The translations under genes were made by a program, and so were the position numbers. DNA of 64,000 nucleotides. Source: Haoranjiania flava (GTDB taxonomy: Bacteria; Bacteroidota; Bacteroidia; Chitinophagales; Chitinophagaceae). The stretch is from the NCBI RefSeq assembly GCF_025631005.1, contig NZ_JAOTPL010000002.1, forward strand, positions 124,001 to 188,000, read 5' to 3'. Shown one piece after another: positions 26,478-35,427 of this stretch; the stretch's first letter is position 1; each line of letters begins with the position of its first letter. The notes under the pieces are model-generated. The model searched no databases, was not told where the DNA came from, and worked only from the letters and a program-made list of their open reading frames with translations.

Positions 26478-27656
26478 TTATTTTAAAATTTCAGCGAGCT
26501 TTTTATCTAAATCGCCTCCTCTGAGGTCATTGGCAATAATTTTTCCTGACGGATCAAGCAATACATTGAACGGTATGCCCTGGAAGCCGTATGCAGGCAC
26601 AGAGGCAGATTCCCAGAACTTCAGGTCGCTCATGTGGCTCCAGGTAAGCTTGTCGTCTTTAATGGCTTTTACCCAGGCAGCTTTATCCTTATCCAGCGAT
26701 ACGCCCAGGATGGTAAAGTTCTTTGCTTTGTATTTGTCGTAGGCTGCTACCAGGTTGGGGTTTTCGCCACGGCAGGGCCCGCACCAGCTTGCCCAGAAGT
26801 CTACCAGCACGTACTTGCCTTTCAAGTCAGAGATCTTCATGTTTTTACCGTCCGGTGTCTGCATCTCCAGGTCGGGAGCCTGCTGGTTCATCAGTGCATA
26901 TCCGTTGCCGGCCTGGCTACCGCCGGAATTCATAGCCTTCAATTCTTTCTCTATAAAACCGGACAGGTCGCTTAACTTTTTATGGCCTTTGTGCCTGGCT
27001 GCCGCTGATTTGGACAAGGATGCCAGCGCTGCAGGTTCCATGCTCCTGGTAGCCAGTGCAGCTATGGCAAAGTAAACCGCAGCGGGGCTTTTAGCGTTTT
27101 CAACAAAGTTCTGGACAGTCTTGTTCAGTTCATCAATCTTTGGCTGCCTGCTGTTGTTCAGCGCCGTGATCAGGCTGTCTTCAGATGCGCTGCGGGTAGT
27201 TTTGGTTTCCAGCGCATCCAGCTTTACCAGGTCCTGCATCAGCAGGGAATCCTTTACACGGTATTCGCCTAAGAATGTATACAGTTCCGCTGTTTGTGGC
27301 GATCCTTCGGCTTTTGAATTCATCAGGTCTTTGCCGTCGAGCGTAACGGTGATGTCTTTATTGTCATTAATAAATATCCATTGATTGCTTTCGCTGCCAT
27401 CTATCACCAGTCGGTATACGCCTTCTTCCTCGCTGCCGGGGCCCTCCAGCTGAAAGCTGCCGTCATCAGCTACTTTTACCGTATCTATGGTTTGTGCCGG
27501 TGTAGACTCAAATGTAAGCTGGTCCAGGGAAATATTGGTGGCTTTCAGGTTTACAAGTTTTCCTGACACTGTAAATTTGCCGCTGTCATTTTTTGAGTTG
27601 CAGGCTGCAAGTAGTACGATGATAGCCAGTAGCAGTAGGTTCTTTTTAAAAAACAT
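26478..27656 (-). CDS. TlpA-like thioredoxin-fold lipoprotein with DUF4369-type N domain
   Basis: 392 residues. A lipoprotein signal (FKKNLLLLAIIVLLAAC) places it in the periplasm on a membrane. The N-terminal domain (SGKLVNLKATNISLDQLTF and on to about residue 130) looks like the beta-rich DUF4369 domain common in Bacteroidota. A helical linker follows, and the last 140 residues are a thioredoxin fold with WASWCGPCRGENPNLV, the redox pair C-G-P-C. Likely a periplasmic thiol-disulfide reductase; its partner is unknown. It precedes folD in the same direction by 22 bases. Confidence 0.9.
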   Translation of the reverse strand: MFFKKNLLLLAIIVLLAACNSKNDSGKFTVSGKLVNLKATNISLDQLTFESTPAQTIDTVKVADDGSFQLEGPGSEEEGVYRLVIDGSESNQWIFINDNKDITVTLDGKDLMNSKAEGSPQTAELYTFLGEYRVKDSLLMQDLVKLDALETKTTRSASEDSLITALNNSRQPKIDELNKTVQNFVENAKSPAAVYFAIAALATRSMEPAALASLSKSAAARHKGHKKLSDLSGFIEKELKAMNSGGSQAGNGYALMNQQAPDLEMQTPDGKNMKISDLKGKYVLVDFWASWCGPCRGENPNLVAAYDKYKAKNFTILGVSLDKDKAAWVKAIKDDKLTWSHMSDLKFWESASVPAYGFQGIPFNVLLDPSGKIIANDLRGGDLDKKLAEILK

Positions 27657-27680
27657 TTTTAGTAGAATATTTAAATGAAA

Positions 27681-28322
27681 TTATATGGTTACAAAAGGGT
27701 TGTGCTTCTTTTCGTGGCCGACAGTGGTTGTAGGCCCGTGGCCTGAATAAACCACCACATCATCCGGAAGCGTATAAATTTTTGTCTGAATACTGTTGAT
27801 CAGTTGTGTATGGCTGCCGCCCGGCAGGTCAGTCCTGCCGATGCTTTCGCGGAACAGCACATCACCTGCTATGAGGAATTTCTGTTTCTCACAATAAAAA
27901 CACACACTGCCGGGCGAGTGGCCCGGAGCTTCTATCACCAGCAATTCATCATCTCCGAGTGTGATCTTATCACCCTCCCTGAGATAATAGATCCTGCCGG
28001 TGTAAGGTTCAAAGTTCAGGCCGTATGCAGAAGCCATTTCATTGCCACGCTGGAGAAATTCTTTCTCTGCGGGGTGAATGCCTAAAGGAAGGCTGTATTG
28101 TTTTGAAATTCTTTCTACCGAAAAAATATGGTCTATGTGGCAGTGTGTATTGATCAGTTGTTGTACCGTAAGGCCTTCGCGTAAAATGCACTGATCCATC
28201 CGCTCGTTTTCCGCTGTAAAATACATACCCGGGTCTATGATGATTGCCCTGCCTTTATCGTCAGACAAAACATATGTATTCTCCTGGAACGGATTGAAAG
28301 TATAACTCGCAACTTTTATCAT
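27681..28322 (-). CDS. MBL-fold metallo-hydrolase (glyoxalase II-like)
   Basis: 213 residues. The metal ligands THCHIDHIFSV (H-x-H-x-D-H), the following His in EAPGHSPGSVCFY, the Asp in LIAGDVLF and a final VYSGHGPTTTVGHE are all in place. The architecture and the GRTDLPGGSH segment match the short glyoxalase II-like subgroup (YcbL type), which hydrolyses S-lactoylglutathione or other thioesters; the true substrate is not given by sequence. Six bases separate it from the upstream birA. Confidence 0.9.
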   Translation of the reverse strand: MIKVASYTFNPFQENTYVLSDDKGRAIIIDPGMYFTAENERMDQCILREGLTVQQLINTHCHIDHIFSVERISKQYSLPLGIHPAEKEFLQRGNEMASAYGLNFEPYTGRIYYLREGDKITLGDDELLVIEAPGHSPGSVCFYCEKQKFLIAGDVLFRESIGRTDLPGGSHTQLINSIQTKIYTLPDDVVVYSGHGPTTTVGHEKKHNPFVTI

Positions 28323-28328
28323 AAGCTT

Positions 28329-29078
28329 TTATTGAAAATCCCACTCTATCTCCCCAAAACCGAAAGATTCCAGCATATCTGTTTTTACCATTAATTCCCC
28401 GTCGCTGTTTACGCCAATTACCTCGGCTTCAAAAAAAGTATCTTTTTTCAATCTTACTTTTTCACCTTTCTTATAGAGATGTTGATTGTATTCCTGCAAT
28501 ATTTTCTGGTAATCTTTGTCTTCAAATATTTGAAACCATTTGTCTGCTTCGGTGCATAATTCCTGTGCCAGTGTTTCCACGTCAAACTCCACGCCCCTGA
28601 TCATTTTCAGGGATACGGCTTTCTTGCTGAAAGAAGTCTCAAACTCCTCCTGGTTTACATTGATGCCAAATCCTACCACAGCCCACTTCCAGTTTTGTCC
28701 GCTGATCTTATTCTCTATGAGAATGCCGCCTGCCTTTATGTCACCCCAATAAACATCATTGGGCCACTTTAACTTTACTTTATCTGCTTCATATACATAT
28801 CTGGCGAATAAGGAACGGGCTGCAAGCGCCATTGCTGCCAGGAAATAAAATTGCTCTGTAATGCCCGCGTTATCTATCTTCACGGCAATAGAGAGTGTAA
28901 TATTTTTGCCTTTCTCACTTACCCATTGCTTGCCTCTCTGCCCTTTACCCTGTGTCTGGTGTATAGCCAGCCAGGCATCTCCATGCTTTGCACTGTTTTG
29001 TTCAACCATTTGCATGGCATAGTTGTTGGTGCTGTCTGTTTCTTGCAGCACATGCATGTGTGTACCTAAGATTTGCAT
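28329..29078 (-). CDS. birA: Biotin--[acetyl-CoA-carboxylase] ligase
   Basis: Attaches biotin to the carboxyl carrier protein through biotinyl-AMP. 249 residues. The biotin/ATP loop QGKGQRGKQWVSEKGKNI has the G-x-G-x-x-G-x-x-W signature, and KLKWPNDVYWGDIKAGGIL the catalytic Lys. The N-terminal DNA-binding domain of E. coli BirA is missing, so this is a class I ligase without repressor function. It is the first gene of the minus-strand run that ends with queE and is divergent from rsfS. Confidence 0.94.
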   Translation of the reverse strand: MQILGTHMHVLQETDSTNNYAMQMVEQNSAKHGDAWLAIHQTQGKGQRGKQWVSEKGKNITLSIAVKIDNAGITEQFYFLAAMALAARSLFARYVYEADKVKLKWPNDVYWGDIKAGGILIENKISGQNWKWAVVGFGINVNQEEFETSFSKKAVSLKMIRGVEFDVETLAQELCTEADKWFQIFEDKDYQKILQEYNQHLYKKGEKVRLKKDTFFEAEVIGVNSDGELMVKTDMLESFGFGEIEWDFQ

Positions 29079-29099
29079 TTATTTTAATGAAAAGATTAT

Positions 29100-29107
29100 T
29101 ACATTTG
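29100..29107 (+). promoter_or_regulatory. Candidate -7 box upstream of rsfS
   Basis: TACATTTG fits TAnnTTTG. A start of transcription about 7 bases downstream would leave roughly 88 bases of leader before the TTG at 29202. The alternative TTG at 29121 would also fit. Confidence 0.45.
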
Positions 29108-29201
29108 CGAAGATAGGTTTTTGCTGCGTTTTTACATCGCATGCAAGGCTGTAAAGACGGAATTTAACGAATCAATTTTTAACAACAAAACATCATTCTT
29201 T

Positions 29202-29609
29202 TTGGGTAAACAACAAATCGAAACCACAACGCGCACGAAAAAAGTTCAGAGACTCGCCAAAAATTCAAAAATCCTAAAAGTTATTGTCAACGCCATACAG
29301 GAAAAAAAAGGCGAGAACATTCTTTCCCTTGATCTTCGTAAAATTGATGAGGCAGTAGCAGATTTTTTTATCATCTGCGAGGCTACCAGCACTACGCAGG
29401 TAAAAGCTATTGCTGATTTTGTAGATGAAGAAGTAAAAGACAAATGCGGGGAGTTGCCATTTAAGCGGGAAGGTATCCAGTCATTGCAGTGGGTATTGCT
29501 CGACTATGTCAATGTGGTGGTACATGTGATGCTGCCGAACGTACGAAGCTTTTACAAGCTGGAAGAACTCTGGAGCGACGCTGTGGAAAAGGTTTACGAA
29601 GAGGCATAA
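29202..29609 (+). CDS. rsfS: Ribosome silencing factor
   Basis: Binds ribosomal protein uL14 and blocks subunit joining when nutrients are short. 135 residues from a TTG at 29202; the frame is open to another TTG at 29121 but that N terminus is not family-like. Core segments: ENILSLDLRKIDEAVADFFI, CEATSTTQVKAIADFVDEEV, and the C-terminal SLQWVLLDYVNVVVHVMLP followed by RSFYKLEELW, all typical of RsfS/DUF143. It lies 44 bases before ftsH, so the two may be co-transcribed. Confidence 0.93.
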   Translation: MGKQQIETTTRTKKVQRLAKNSKILKVIVNAIQEKKGENILSLDLRKIDEAVADFFIICEATSTTQVKAIADFVDEEVKDKCGELPFKREGIQSLQWVLLDYVNVVVHVMLPNVRSFYKLEELWSDAVEKVYEEA

Positions 29610-29653
29610 ATTTTCTTAAGAGAAGAATGGATTAAAATAAAAGAATTTCAAGA

Positions 29654-31750
29654 ATGGCAGACGATAAACGCCCAAAAATGCCTGATTTCAATAAAGGCAA
29701 TTTCAGAAACAACAAAAGGCCCGGCAACGGCGGCCGCAATGTGTACCTGATCTATGTGATCATCACTATGGCTATCATCGGCTACGTAATGTTCGGCAAG
29801 TCGCCGGCAGCCGATTCAAGAGCTATTACCGAGCAGGCATTTAAACAAAATATGCTGCTGCATGGCGATGTGCTTAAGGTAGATGAAGTGAAAAACAAAG
29901 AGCTGGTGCGTGTTTATATAAAAAAAGACAGCCTTTCAAAGCCGTATTACCAGCAGTTTTTCAAAAACCTCCCCGACTCAAACGTGTTAAAAACAGTTGC
30001 GGCCACCGAGCCGTTGTTTTATTTCAATGTGATCAGCTGGGATGCTTATGCATTGGGCATGAAAGACTTCTATGAAAAGCACCCTGAAGTGGCTAAGATA
30101 GATTCCCGCGTGACTGACGAAGGGAGCTGGATGTCGAGCGGATGGTTCAGCACCATCATCACTTTAATATTCATGGTATTCATCTGGATACTGCTGATGC
30201 GTAAGATGAGCGGCGCTGCCGGCGGCGGTGGCGGTGGCGGCGGAGGGATTTTTTCCATCGGTAAATCCAAGGCGCAATTGTTCGAAAAAGGTTCTAAAGT
30301 AGACATCACTTTTAAAGATGTAGCAGGCTTAGACGAAGCAAAGGTGGAAGTGATGGAAATCGTGGACTTCCTGAAAAATCCTAAAAAATACACCAGCCTC
30401 GGTGGTAAAATCCCAAAAGGCGCATTACTGGTAGGCCCGCCGGGAACGGGTAAAACCCTGATCGCCAAAGCTATGGCAGGCGAAGCACAGGTGCCATTCT
30501 TTAGCCTGAGCGGTTCTGATTTTGTGGAAATGTTTGTAGGCGTGGGCGCCAGCCGTGTGCGCGACCTCTTTAAGCAGGCAAGAGAAAAAGCGCCGTGTAT
30601 TATTTTTATTGATGAGATCGACGCGATCGGAAGGGCACGTGGAAAAAACCTGATGATGAGCAATGACGAGCGCGAAAATACCCTGAACCAGCTCCTGGTA
30701 GAAATGGATGGTTTCGGCGGCGAGAGCGGCATCATCATCCTGGCGGCTACCAACCGCCCGGATGTACTCGACTCTGCATTGCTGCGCCCCGGCCGCTTCG
30801 ACAGGCAGATAAGTATAGACCTTCCGGATGTGAAAGGAAGGGAAGAGATTTTTAAAGTGCACCTGAAACCCATTAAAGTATCGCAGGATCTTGACCTGAA
30901 TAAACTGGCGGAACAAACACCCGGATTTGCCGGAGCAGACATTGCCAATGTGTGCAATGAAGCAGCCCTCATAGCTGCGCGTAAAGGCAAGGACAGCGTA
31001 GACTTTTCAGACTTCCAGGACGCCATTGACAGGGTGATCGGAGGCTTGGAAAAGAAGAATAAGATCATTGCACCGCATGAAAAAAAGATCATTGCCTATC
31101 ACGAAGCAGGCCATGCTATATGCGGGTGGTTCCTGGAGCACGCTTACCCGCTGTTGAAAGTAACCATAGTGCCAAGAGGTACGGCAGCATTGGGTTACGC
31201 GCAATATACACCTAAGGAGCAATACCTTTACAACACCGATCAGCTCAACGACCAGATCTGTATGACGCTTGGCGGAAGAGCTTCGGAGCAAATATTTTTC
31301 GGGAAAATTTCAACCGGCGCATCCAACGATCTGCAACAGGTAACCAAAATCGCTTATTCCATGATTATGGTGTACGGCATGAACGATAAGGTGGGCAACA
31401 TCAGCTATTACGATCCGCAGGCAGAAAATACATTTACCAAGCCTTTCTCTGAAGAAACAGGCAAGCTGATAGATGAAGAAGTAAGACGCATTATAGAAGA
31501 AGCTTACCAGCGCACACTTGCTTTGCTGACTGAGAAAAAAGACGAAGTTGAAAAATTGGCCAAGGAGTTGTTGGAAAAAGAAGTGCTGTATAAGGCAGAC
31601 GTGGAAAAACTCATCGGCAAGCGCCCGCATGAAATTAATGAAGACGATCTGATAGCGCATCACCAGACTGATGGCGGCGTGAGCACAGGCGTACCGCCAT
31701 ACGGGGAGGCGCCTAATGAAAAAGACCCGTTGCATAAAGAAGAGAACTAA
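29654..31750 (+). CDS. ftsH: ATP-dependent zinc metalloprotease FtsH
   Basis: Membrane-bound AAA+ protease that degrades misfolded and regulated membrane proteins as a hexamer. 698 residues: an N-terminal helix (VYLIYVIITMAIIGYVMFG), a periplasmic domain, a second helix (TIITLIFMVFIWILLM), a glycine-rich linker (nine consecutive Gly), Walker A GPPGTGKTLIAKA, Walker B CIIFIDEIDAIGR, the SRH region around RPGRFDRQI, and zinc site AYHEAGHAICGWF. All motifs intact. A strong terminator follows 18 bases after the stop. Confidence 0.97.
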   Translation: MADDKRPKMPDFNKGNFRNNKRPGNGGRNVYLIYVIITMAIIGYVMFGKSPAADSRAITEQAFKQNMLLHGDVLKVDEVKNKELVRVYIKKDSLSKPYYQQFFKNLPDSNVLKTVAATEPLFYFNVISWDAYALGMKDFYEKHPEVAKIDSRVTDEGSWMSSGWFSTIITLIFMVFIWILLMRKMSGAAGGGGGGGGGIFSIGKSKAQLFEKGSKVDITFKDVAGLDEAKVEVMEIVDFLKNPKKYTSLGGKIPKGALLVGPPGTGKTLIAKAMAGEAQVPFFSLSGSDFVEMFVGVGASRVRDLFKQAREKAPCIIFIDEIDAIGRARGKNLMMSNDERENTLNQLLVEMDGFGGESGIIILAATNRPDVLDSALLRPGRFDRQISIDLPDVKGREEIFKVHLKPIKVSQDLDLNKLAEQTPGFAGADIANVCNEAALIAARKGKDSVDFSDFQDAIDRVIGGLEKKNKIIAPHEKKIIAYHEAGHAICGWFLEHAYPLLKVTIVPRGTAALGYAQYTPKEQYLYNTDQLNDQICMTLGGRASEQIFFGKISTGASNDLQQVTKIAYSMIMVYGMNDKVGNISYYDPQAENTFTKPFSEETGKLIDEEVRRIIEEAYQRTLALLTEKKDEVEKLAKELLEKEVLYKADVEKLIGKRPHEINEDDLIAHHQTDGGVSTGVPPYGEAPNEKDPLHKEEN

Positions 31751-31768
31751 CCTTTTGTTTGATGGTAT

Positions 31769-31804
31769 AAATTGGGAACGCGCCGCAGGCGCGTTCCCAA
31801 TTTT
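31769..31804 (+). terminator. Terminator of ftsH
   Basis: Perfect 16-bp stem AAATTGGGAACGCGCC (31769-31784) with its complement at 31788-31803 around GCA, ending in TTTT. One of the strongest hairpins in the window. Confidence 0.88.
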
Positions 31805-32094
31805 ATTGATAGCCTTAGTCGCGCTTGTGTTAGCGGGAATTGCATATAGTAGTAAAATTGCGTCGCCGCAGAAATATTTTTTACATATATCGTTACCTGG
31901 CCGCCGGAGGCGATAGAATAAATGCTTCAAAGCGAAGACGCTTTGAACAACGGTAGACAGTAGGTTACTTGAATGCGCGGGTTATGTATAGCGCCCACGC
32001 CATACATAATAATTGTGTTGCCTTGGCTACTATTCGTTGCCTGATCCTCATTTCATTTTAATTACCTTAAATTTGTCGTTACAACGAATGATCC
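31805..32094. other. Intergenic stretch with one perfect hairpin
   Basis: 290 bases between the ftsH terminator and the LUD gene. TTCAAAGCG (31926-31934) pairs perfectly with CGCTTTGAA (31939-31947) around AAGA. A short frame overlapping the ftsH end continues to 31916 but reads through the terminator and is not credible. Nothing else is seen apart from an AT-rich promoter-like region at 32050-32085. Confidence 0.45.
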
Positions 32095-32724
32095 ATGCCC
32101 GCAAGAGATAATATTTTAAACAAAATAAGAAAGGCTTTAAAAAAGCCCGTAGAGATGCCATTCAAAGAGGCGGAAAAAGAAGACTATGCCAGTTTGTTTC
32201 ACCGTTACCCCGAAGAACCTGATGTGCTGTTCGCAGAAAATTTCAGGATGCAGCAGGGACAGTTTGCCTATTGCGCCAACGAAAGCGATTTTGTAAACAA
32301 GCTGGCGGCACTGATGGAAACCTCTGAGTGGAAACGCATCTACTGCAAAGAGCCGGCATTGATCAACCTGTTGCAGCAACACGACTTTCATGCATTGGCA
32401 TTCAGCAACCTGGAAGAGTCAGAAGCTGCTTTAACTACCTGCGAGCAGCTGATAGCCAGGACAGGCAGCATTTTGCTAAGCAGCGCACAGCCCAGCGGCA
32501 GGGCTACCAGTGTTTACGCCCCGGTGCACATTTGTGTTGCCTACACCGACCAGGTTGCCTACGATATCAGCGACGGTTTAAACGCTTTAAAACAAAAGTA
32601 TGAGACCTTGCCTTCGCTGATCACGCTGGCTACAGGGCCCAGCCGCACCGCAGACATAGAGAAAACACTGGTAGTAGGCATCCACGGGCCTAAGCAGGTA
32701 TTTGTTTTTTTGATTGAAAAGTAA
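32095..32724 (+). CDS. LUD-domain protein (LutC/YkgG-like)
   Basis: 209 residues. It opens with RDNILNKIRKALKKP, the usual start of LutC-type proteins, and the C-terminal half has ARTGSILLSSAQPSGRATSVYAPVHICVAY and TGPSRTADIEKTLVVGIHGPKQV, the LUD signature (G-P-S-x-T-x-D-I-E, G-x-H-G-P). In Bacillus, LutC works with LutA and LutB in lactate oxidation; those partners are not adjacent here, so its role may differ. The next gene starts 13 bases later. Confidence 0.9.
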   Translation: MPARDNILNKIRKALKKPVEMPFKEAEKEDYASLFHRYPEEPDVLFAENFRMQQGQFAYCANESDFVNKLAALMETSEWKRIYCKEPALINLLQQHDFHALAFSNLEESEAALTTCEQLIARTGSILLSSAQPSGRATSVYAPVHICVAYTDQVAYDISDGLNALKQKYETLPSLITLATGPSRTADIEKTLVVGIHGPKQVFVFLIEK

Positions 32725-32737
32725 TTTGCCAGAACCA

Positions 32738-33499
32738 ATGACAGCTCCAGCACCGCAAAAAAATATTTACTTCCTGTCGGACTTTCACTTGGGCGCACCT
32801 GACCACGCTGCAAGCCTTGTGCGCGAAAAAAAGATAGTCGCTTTTTTAGATAATATAAAAAACAAGGCAGCTGAAATTTTTATACTCGGCGATATCTTTG
32901 ATTTTTGGTTCGAATACAAACACGTAGTGCCTAAAGGTTTTGTGCGTATGCTCGGCAAGCTGGCAGAGCTTACAGACAGCGGCATTCCTGTACATGTATT
33001 CATTGGCAATCATGACATGTGGATGAAGGATTATTTCCGTACCGAATTAAATATTGCTGTATACTTTGAGCCCAAAGAATTTCAAAGAGCCGGTAAAACA
33101 TTTCTGATAGGACATGGAGACGGCCTGGGCCCCGGCGATAAAGGCTATAAATTTTTAAAGAATGTTTTCCGCAACAAAACCTGCCAGGCGCTGTTCGGCG
33201 CTTTGCATCCCTCCTGGGGCATAGGCCTTGCCAATTATTTCAGCCGGAAGAGCAGGGCAAAAACCGGCAATGCAGACAGCGTATGGCTGGGCGATGACAA
33301 TGAATGGCTGGTGATATTTTGCAGGGAGTATTTAAAACAAAAACACGCTGACTTTTTTGTTTTCGGCCACAGGCATTTTCCTGCAAAAGTGCAGCTCAGC
33401 CACAGTAGCCAGTACATTAACCTGGGCGATTGGATCAGCAATTTTACCTACGCAGTATTCGACGGGGAAAATATAAACATTGAAAAATGGGAAGCATAG
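32738..33499 (+). CDS. lpxH: UDP-2,3-diacylglucosamine diphosphatase-like metallophosphoesterase
   Basis: 253 residues from the ATG at 32738. Calcineurin-type metal sites are complete: YFLSDFHLGAPD, ILGDIFDFWFEY, FIGNHDMWM, IGHGDGLGPGDKGYK and VFGHRHFPA. This pattern is that of LpxH/LpxH2, which hydrolyses UDP-2,3-diacylglucosamine to lipid X in lipid A synthesis at the inner membrane. The long helical insert between the GHGD and GHRH motifs fits substrate binding. The assignment to LpxH rather than another phosphoesterase is likely but not proven. It follows the LUD gene closely. Confidence 0.85.
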   Translation: MTAPAPQKNIYFLSDFHLGAPDHAASLVREKKIVAFLDNIKNKAAEIFILGDIFDFWFEYKHVVPKGFVRMLGKLAELTDSGIPVHVFIGNHDMWMKDYFRTELNIAVYFEPKEFQRAGKTFLIGHGDGLGPGDKGYKFLKNVFRNKTCQALFGALHPSWGIGLANYFSRKSRAKTGNADSVWLGDDNEWLVIFCREYLKQKHADFFVFGHRHFPAKVQLSHSSQYINLGDWISNFTYAVFDGENINIEKWEA

Positions 33500-33552
33500 T
33501 TTTTGCAGTAAAGATATTCTTCAGTTTATTTAAAGTTTAAAAACACATTCGC

Positions 33553-34695
33553 TTGAATCAATTTTTACAACATATATTTTTAGATAATACCATCCTGCAA
33601 TGGATCACAACAGCGGGCATCATCGTGCTGGCGTTTATCATTAAGCGCTATCTTTCTGAATACGTAGCAAAAATAATATTAAAGCTGTTTAAAAAATATG
33701 AGTACAATGTATACAGGATGCCGTTTCTGAAAAATATTGTACAACCCTTAGAGAACCTTATTTTCTGGCTGGTCACTTTCGTTACGCTGGATAAGCTGAA
33801 ATACCCGCAGGTACTGGCTTTCAACATGTATAAAAAACTATCTTTCCATGAATTGCTGATCGGTATTAGTTCTGCGTGGATCATCATCTGTATATTCCGT
33901 TTGCTGATAGGCGTTGCCTATTTCATCAGTTATGTGATCATGCAGCGATCCGTGGAACAAAAGAACCGCTCCGCCACGCAGGCGGTTTCGCTGCTGGCAG
34001 ATCTTGTACGCGTGGTGCTGATCGTGATTGCTTTGTTTATCATCCTGAAATTTTCTTTCAACTACGACATCAGTTCACTCATTACCGGGCTGGGCTTAGT
34101 GACTGCCGCCTTGGCATTGGCAGCCAAAGAAAGCGTGGAAAACCTGATCTGCTCATTCATCATATTTTTTGATAAACCTTTTATGGTTGGCGATTTTGTA
34201 AAAGTAAACAAGGATGTATCCGGCAATATTGAAAAAATCGGCCTGCGGAGTACGCGCATACGCACGCCGAACAAAACACTCATCACCATGGCTAACAAAA
34301 TGGTGATCGGCGGTGTTCTGGAGAATGTAAGCGACCAGACCAGAAGAAGGTTTACACAGGTTCTTGAAATGAGTATACGCACATCCGAAGAAAAAATGCG
34401 CGCATTCGTAGATGCCATTCGTTCCATTATAGCATCTCACCAGGATGTAATCAACGATGAATCCCTGTCTGTATATTTTACCGAAGCAGGAGTGAATGCC
34501 AACAAAATATCTATAGAATATTTTACATGGATGAATATTTCTTTCCCTGCATTCAGGAAACTGAATGAAGACATTAACCTGGAAATACTACAGAAAGCCG
34601 CGGAGATGGACGTGCATTTTGCGAACCCGAATAAACCTACAGTTGTGCTGCACCCTGAGCCTCCGCGTACTGCCTGTGATGATCAGTTGCTGTAA
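33553..34695 (+). CDS. MscS-type mechanosensitive channel family protein
   Basis: 380 residues from a TTG start (no upstream ATG fits). About four or five hydrophobic helices precede a pore-like helix (LITGLGLVTAALALAAKESVENL) and the conserved beta domain (IIFFDKPFMVGDFVKV, then GNIEKIGLRSTRIRTPNKTLITMANK), both typical of MscS. The channel opens on membrane tension to release solutes. The last 58 bases of the coding region overlap the convergent yggS gene, so the two 3' ends are complementary. Confidence 0.92.
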   Translation: MNQFLQHIFLDNTILQWITTAGIIVLAFIIKRYLSEYVAKIILKLFKKYEYNVYRMPFLKNIVQPLENLIFWLVTFVTLDKLKYPQVLAFNMYKKLSFHELLIGISSAWIIICIFRLLIGVAYFISYVIMQRSVEQKNRSATQAVSLLADLVRVVLIVIALFIILKFSFNYDISSLITGLGLVTAALALAAKESVENLICSFIIFFDKPFMVGDFVKVNKDVSGNIEKIGLRSTRIRTPNKTLITMANKMVIGGVLENVSDQTRRRFTQVLEMSIRTSEEKMRAFVDAIRSIIASHQDVINDESLSVYFTEAGVNANKISIEYFTWMNISFPAFRKLNEDINLEILQKAAEMDVHFANPNKPTVVLHPEPPRTACDDQLL

Positions 34696-35416
34696 CCCGC
34701 TTGCCGAAAATGGCCGAGCCTACCCTGATGATAGTGGCGCCTTCTTCTATGGCCGTTTCCAGATCGCCGCTCATGCCCATAGATAATTCTTGGGCATCGT
34801 CCGGTACCAGCCCGCGCAATATAGCCTCATCCCTGGTCTCGCGCAGCTTTGTAAAGCACGGACGTACTTTTTCTGCATCTGCATCGAAAAGGCCGATGGT
34901 CATGAAACCCTTTATACGCAAGGTTTCCAGCGGTTTAATGCTTTTCAGCAGATCAAAAACCTCACCGGGTGCAATGCCGGACTTGCCTGGTTCAAGGGAA
35001 GTGTTCACCTCTATAAGCACATCCATTTGTCTTTGTTCAAACAACAGTCTTTTATGCAGCTTCTCTGCCAAGGCAATACGGTCTACCGATTGAATGCAGC
35101 TGGCATAGCGTATCGCTTCTTTTACTTTATTGGTCTGCAAATGGCCGATGAAATGCCTCTCGCATACCACATTTTTCAAAGCTTCGTATTTCTCAGCAAA
35201 CTCCTGTACCTTATTTTCACCTATCAGTTTTTCTCCTGCTTCTATGGCTATTTTAATGATCTCGGGCGCTACAGTTTTCACAGCCAGCAATAAGCGTACT
35301 TGATCCGGATGCCTGCCTGCACGTAAGCATGCATCCTGCATGCGGCCCCGGATGGTTTGAATGTTATGAATGATTTGTTCTTCCCGGCTTAATGTTGATT
35401 GCTTATGCATATCCAT
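34637..35416 (-). CDS. yggS: YggS family pyridoxal-phosphate-binding protein
   Basis: 259 residues. LLLAVKTVAPEIIK contains the PLP lysine, HFIGHLQTNKVKEAI is the family signature (normally HFIGxLQxNK), followed by VLIEVNTSLEPGKSGI, TIGLFDADAEKVRPCF, ELSMGMSGDLETAIEEGATIIRVGSAIFG, all of the PLPBP family. These proteins keep vitamin B6 and amino-acid balance and have no known enzymatic reaction. Eleven bases after the DUF2480 gene, so probably one transcript. It overlaps mscS tail to tail. Confidence 0.94.
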   Translation of the reverse strand: MDMHKQSTLSREEQIIHNIQTIRGRMQDACLRAGRHPDQVRLLLAVKTVAPEIIKIAIEAGEKLIGENKVQEFAEKYEALKNVVCERHFIGHLQTNKVKEAIRYASCIQSVDRIALAEKLHKRLLFEQRQMDVLIEVNTSLEPGKSGIAPGEVFDLLKSIKPLETLRIKGFMTIGLFDADAEKVRPCFTKLRETRDEAILRGLVPDDAQELSMGMSGDLETAIEEGATIIRVGSAIFGKRVTATDHHRQYAEAQGAAQL

Positions 35417-35427
35417 CTGCTAAGTTA

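Noticed and set aside
30070..31092. Minus-strand frame of 340 codons opposite ftsH
   Set aside because: ftsH has every expected motif on the plus strand; the opposite frame has a run of prolines from its glycine linker and no recognisable fold.
31716..31916. 66-residue gene after ftsH
   Set aside because: It starts inside ftsH and reads straight through a perfect 16-bp terminator.
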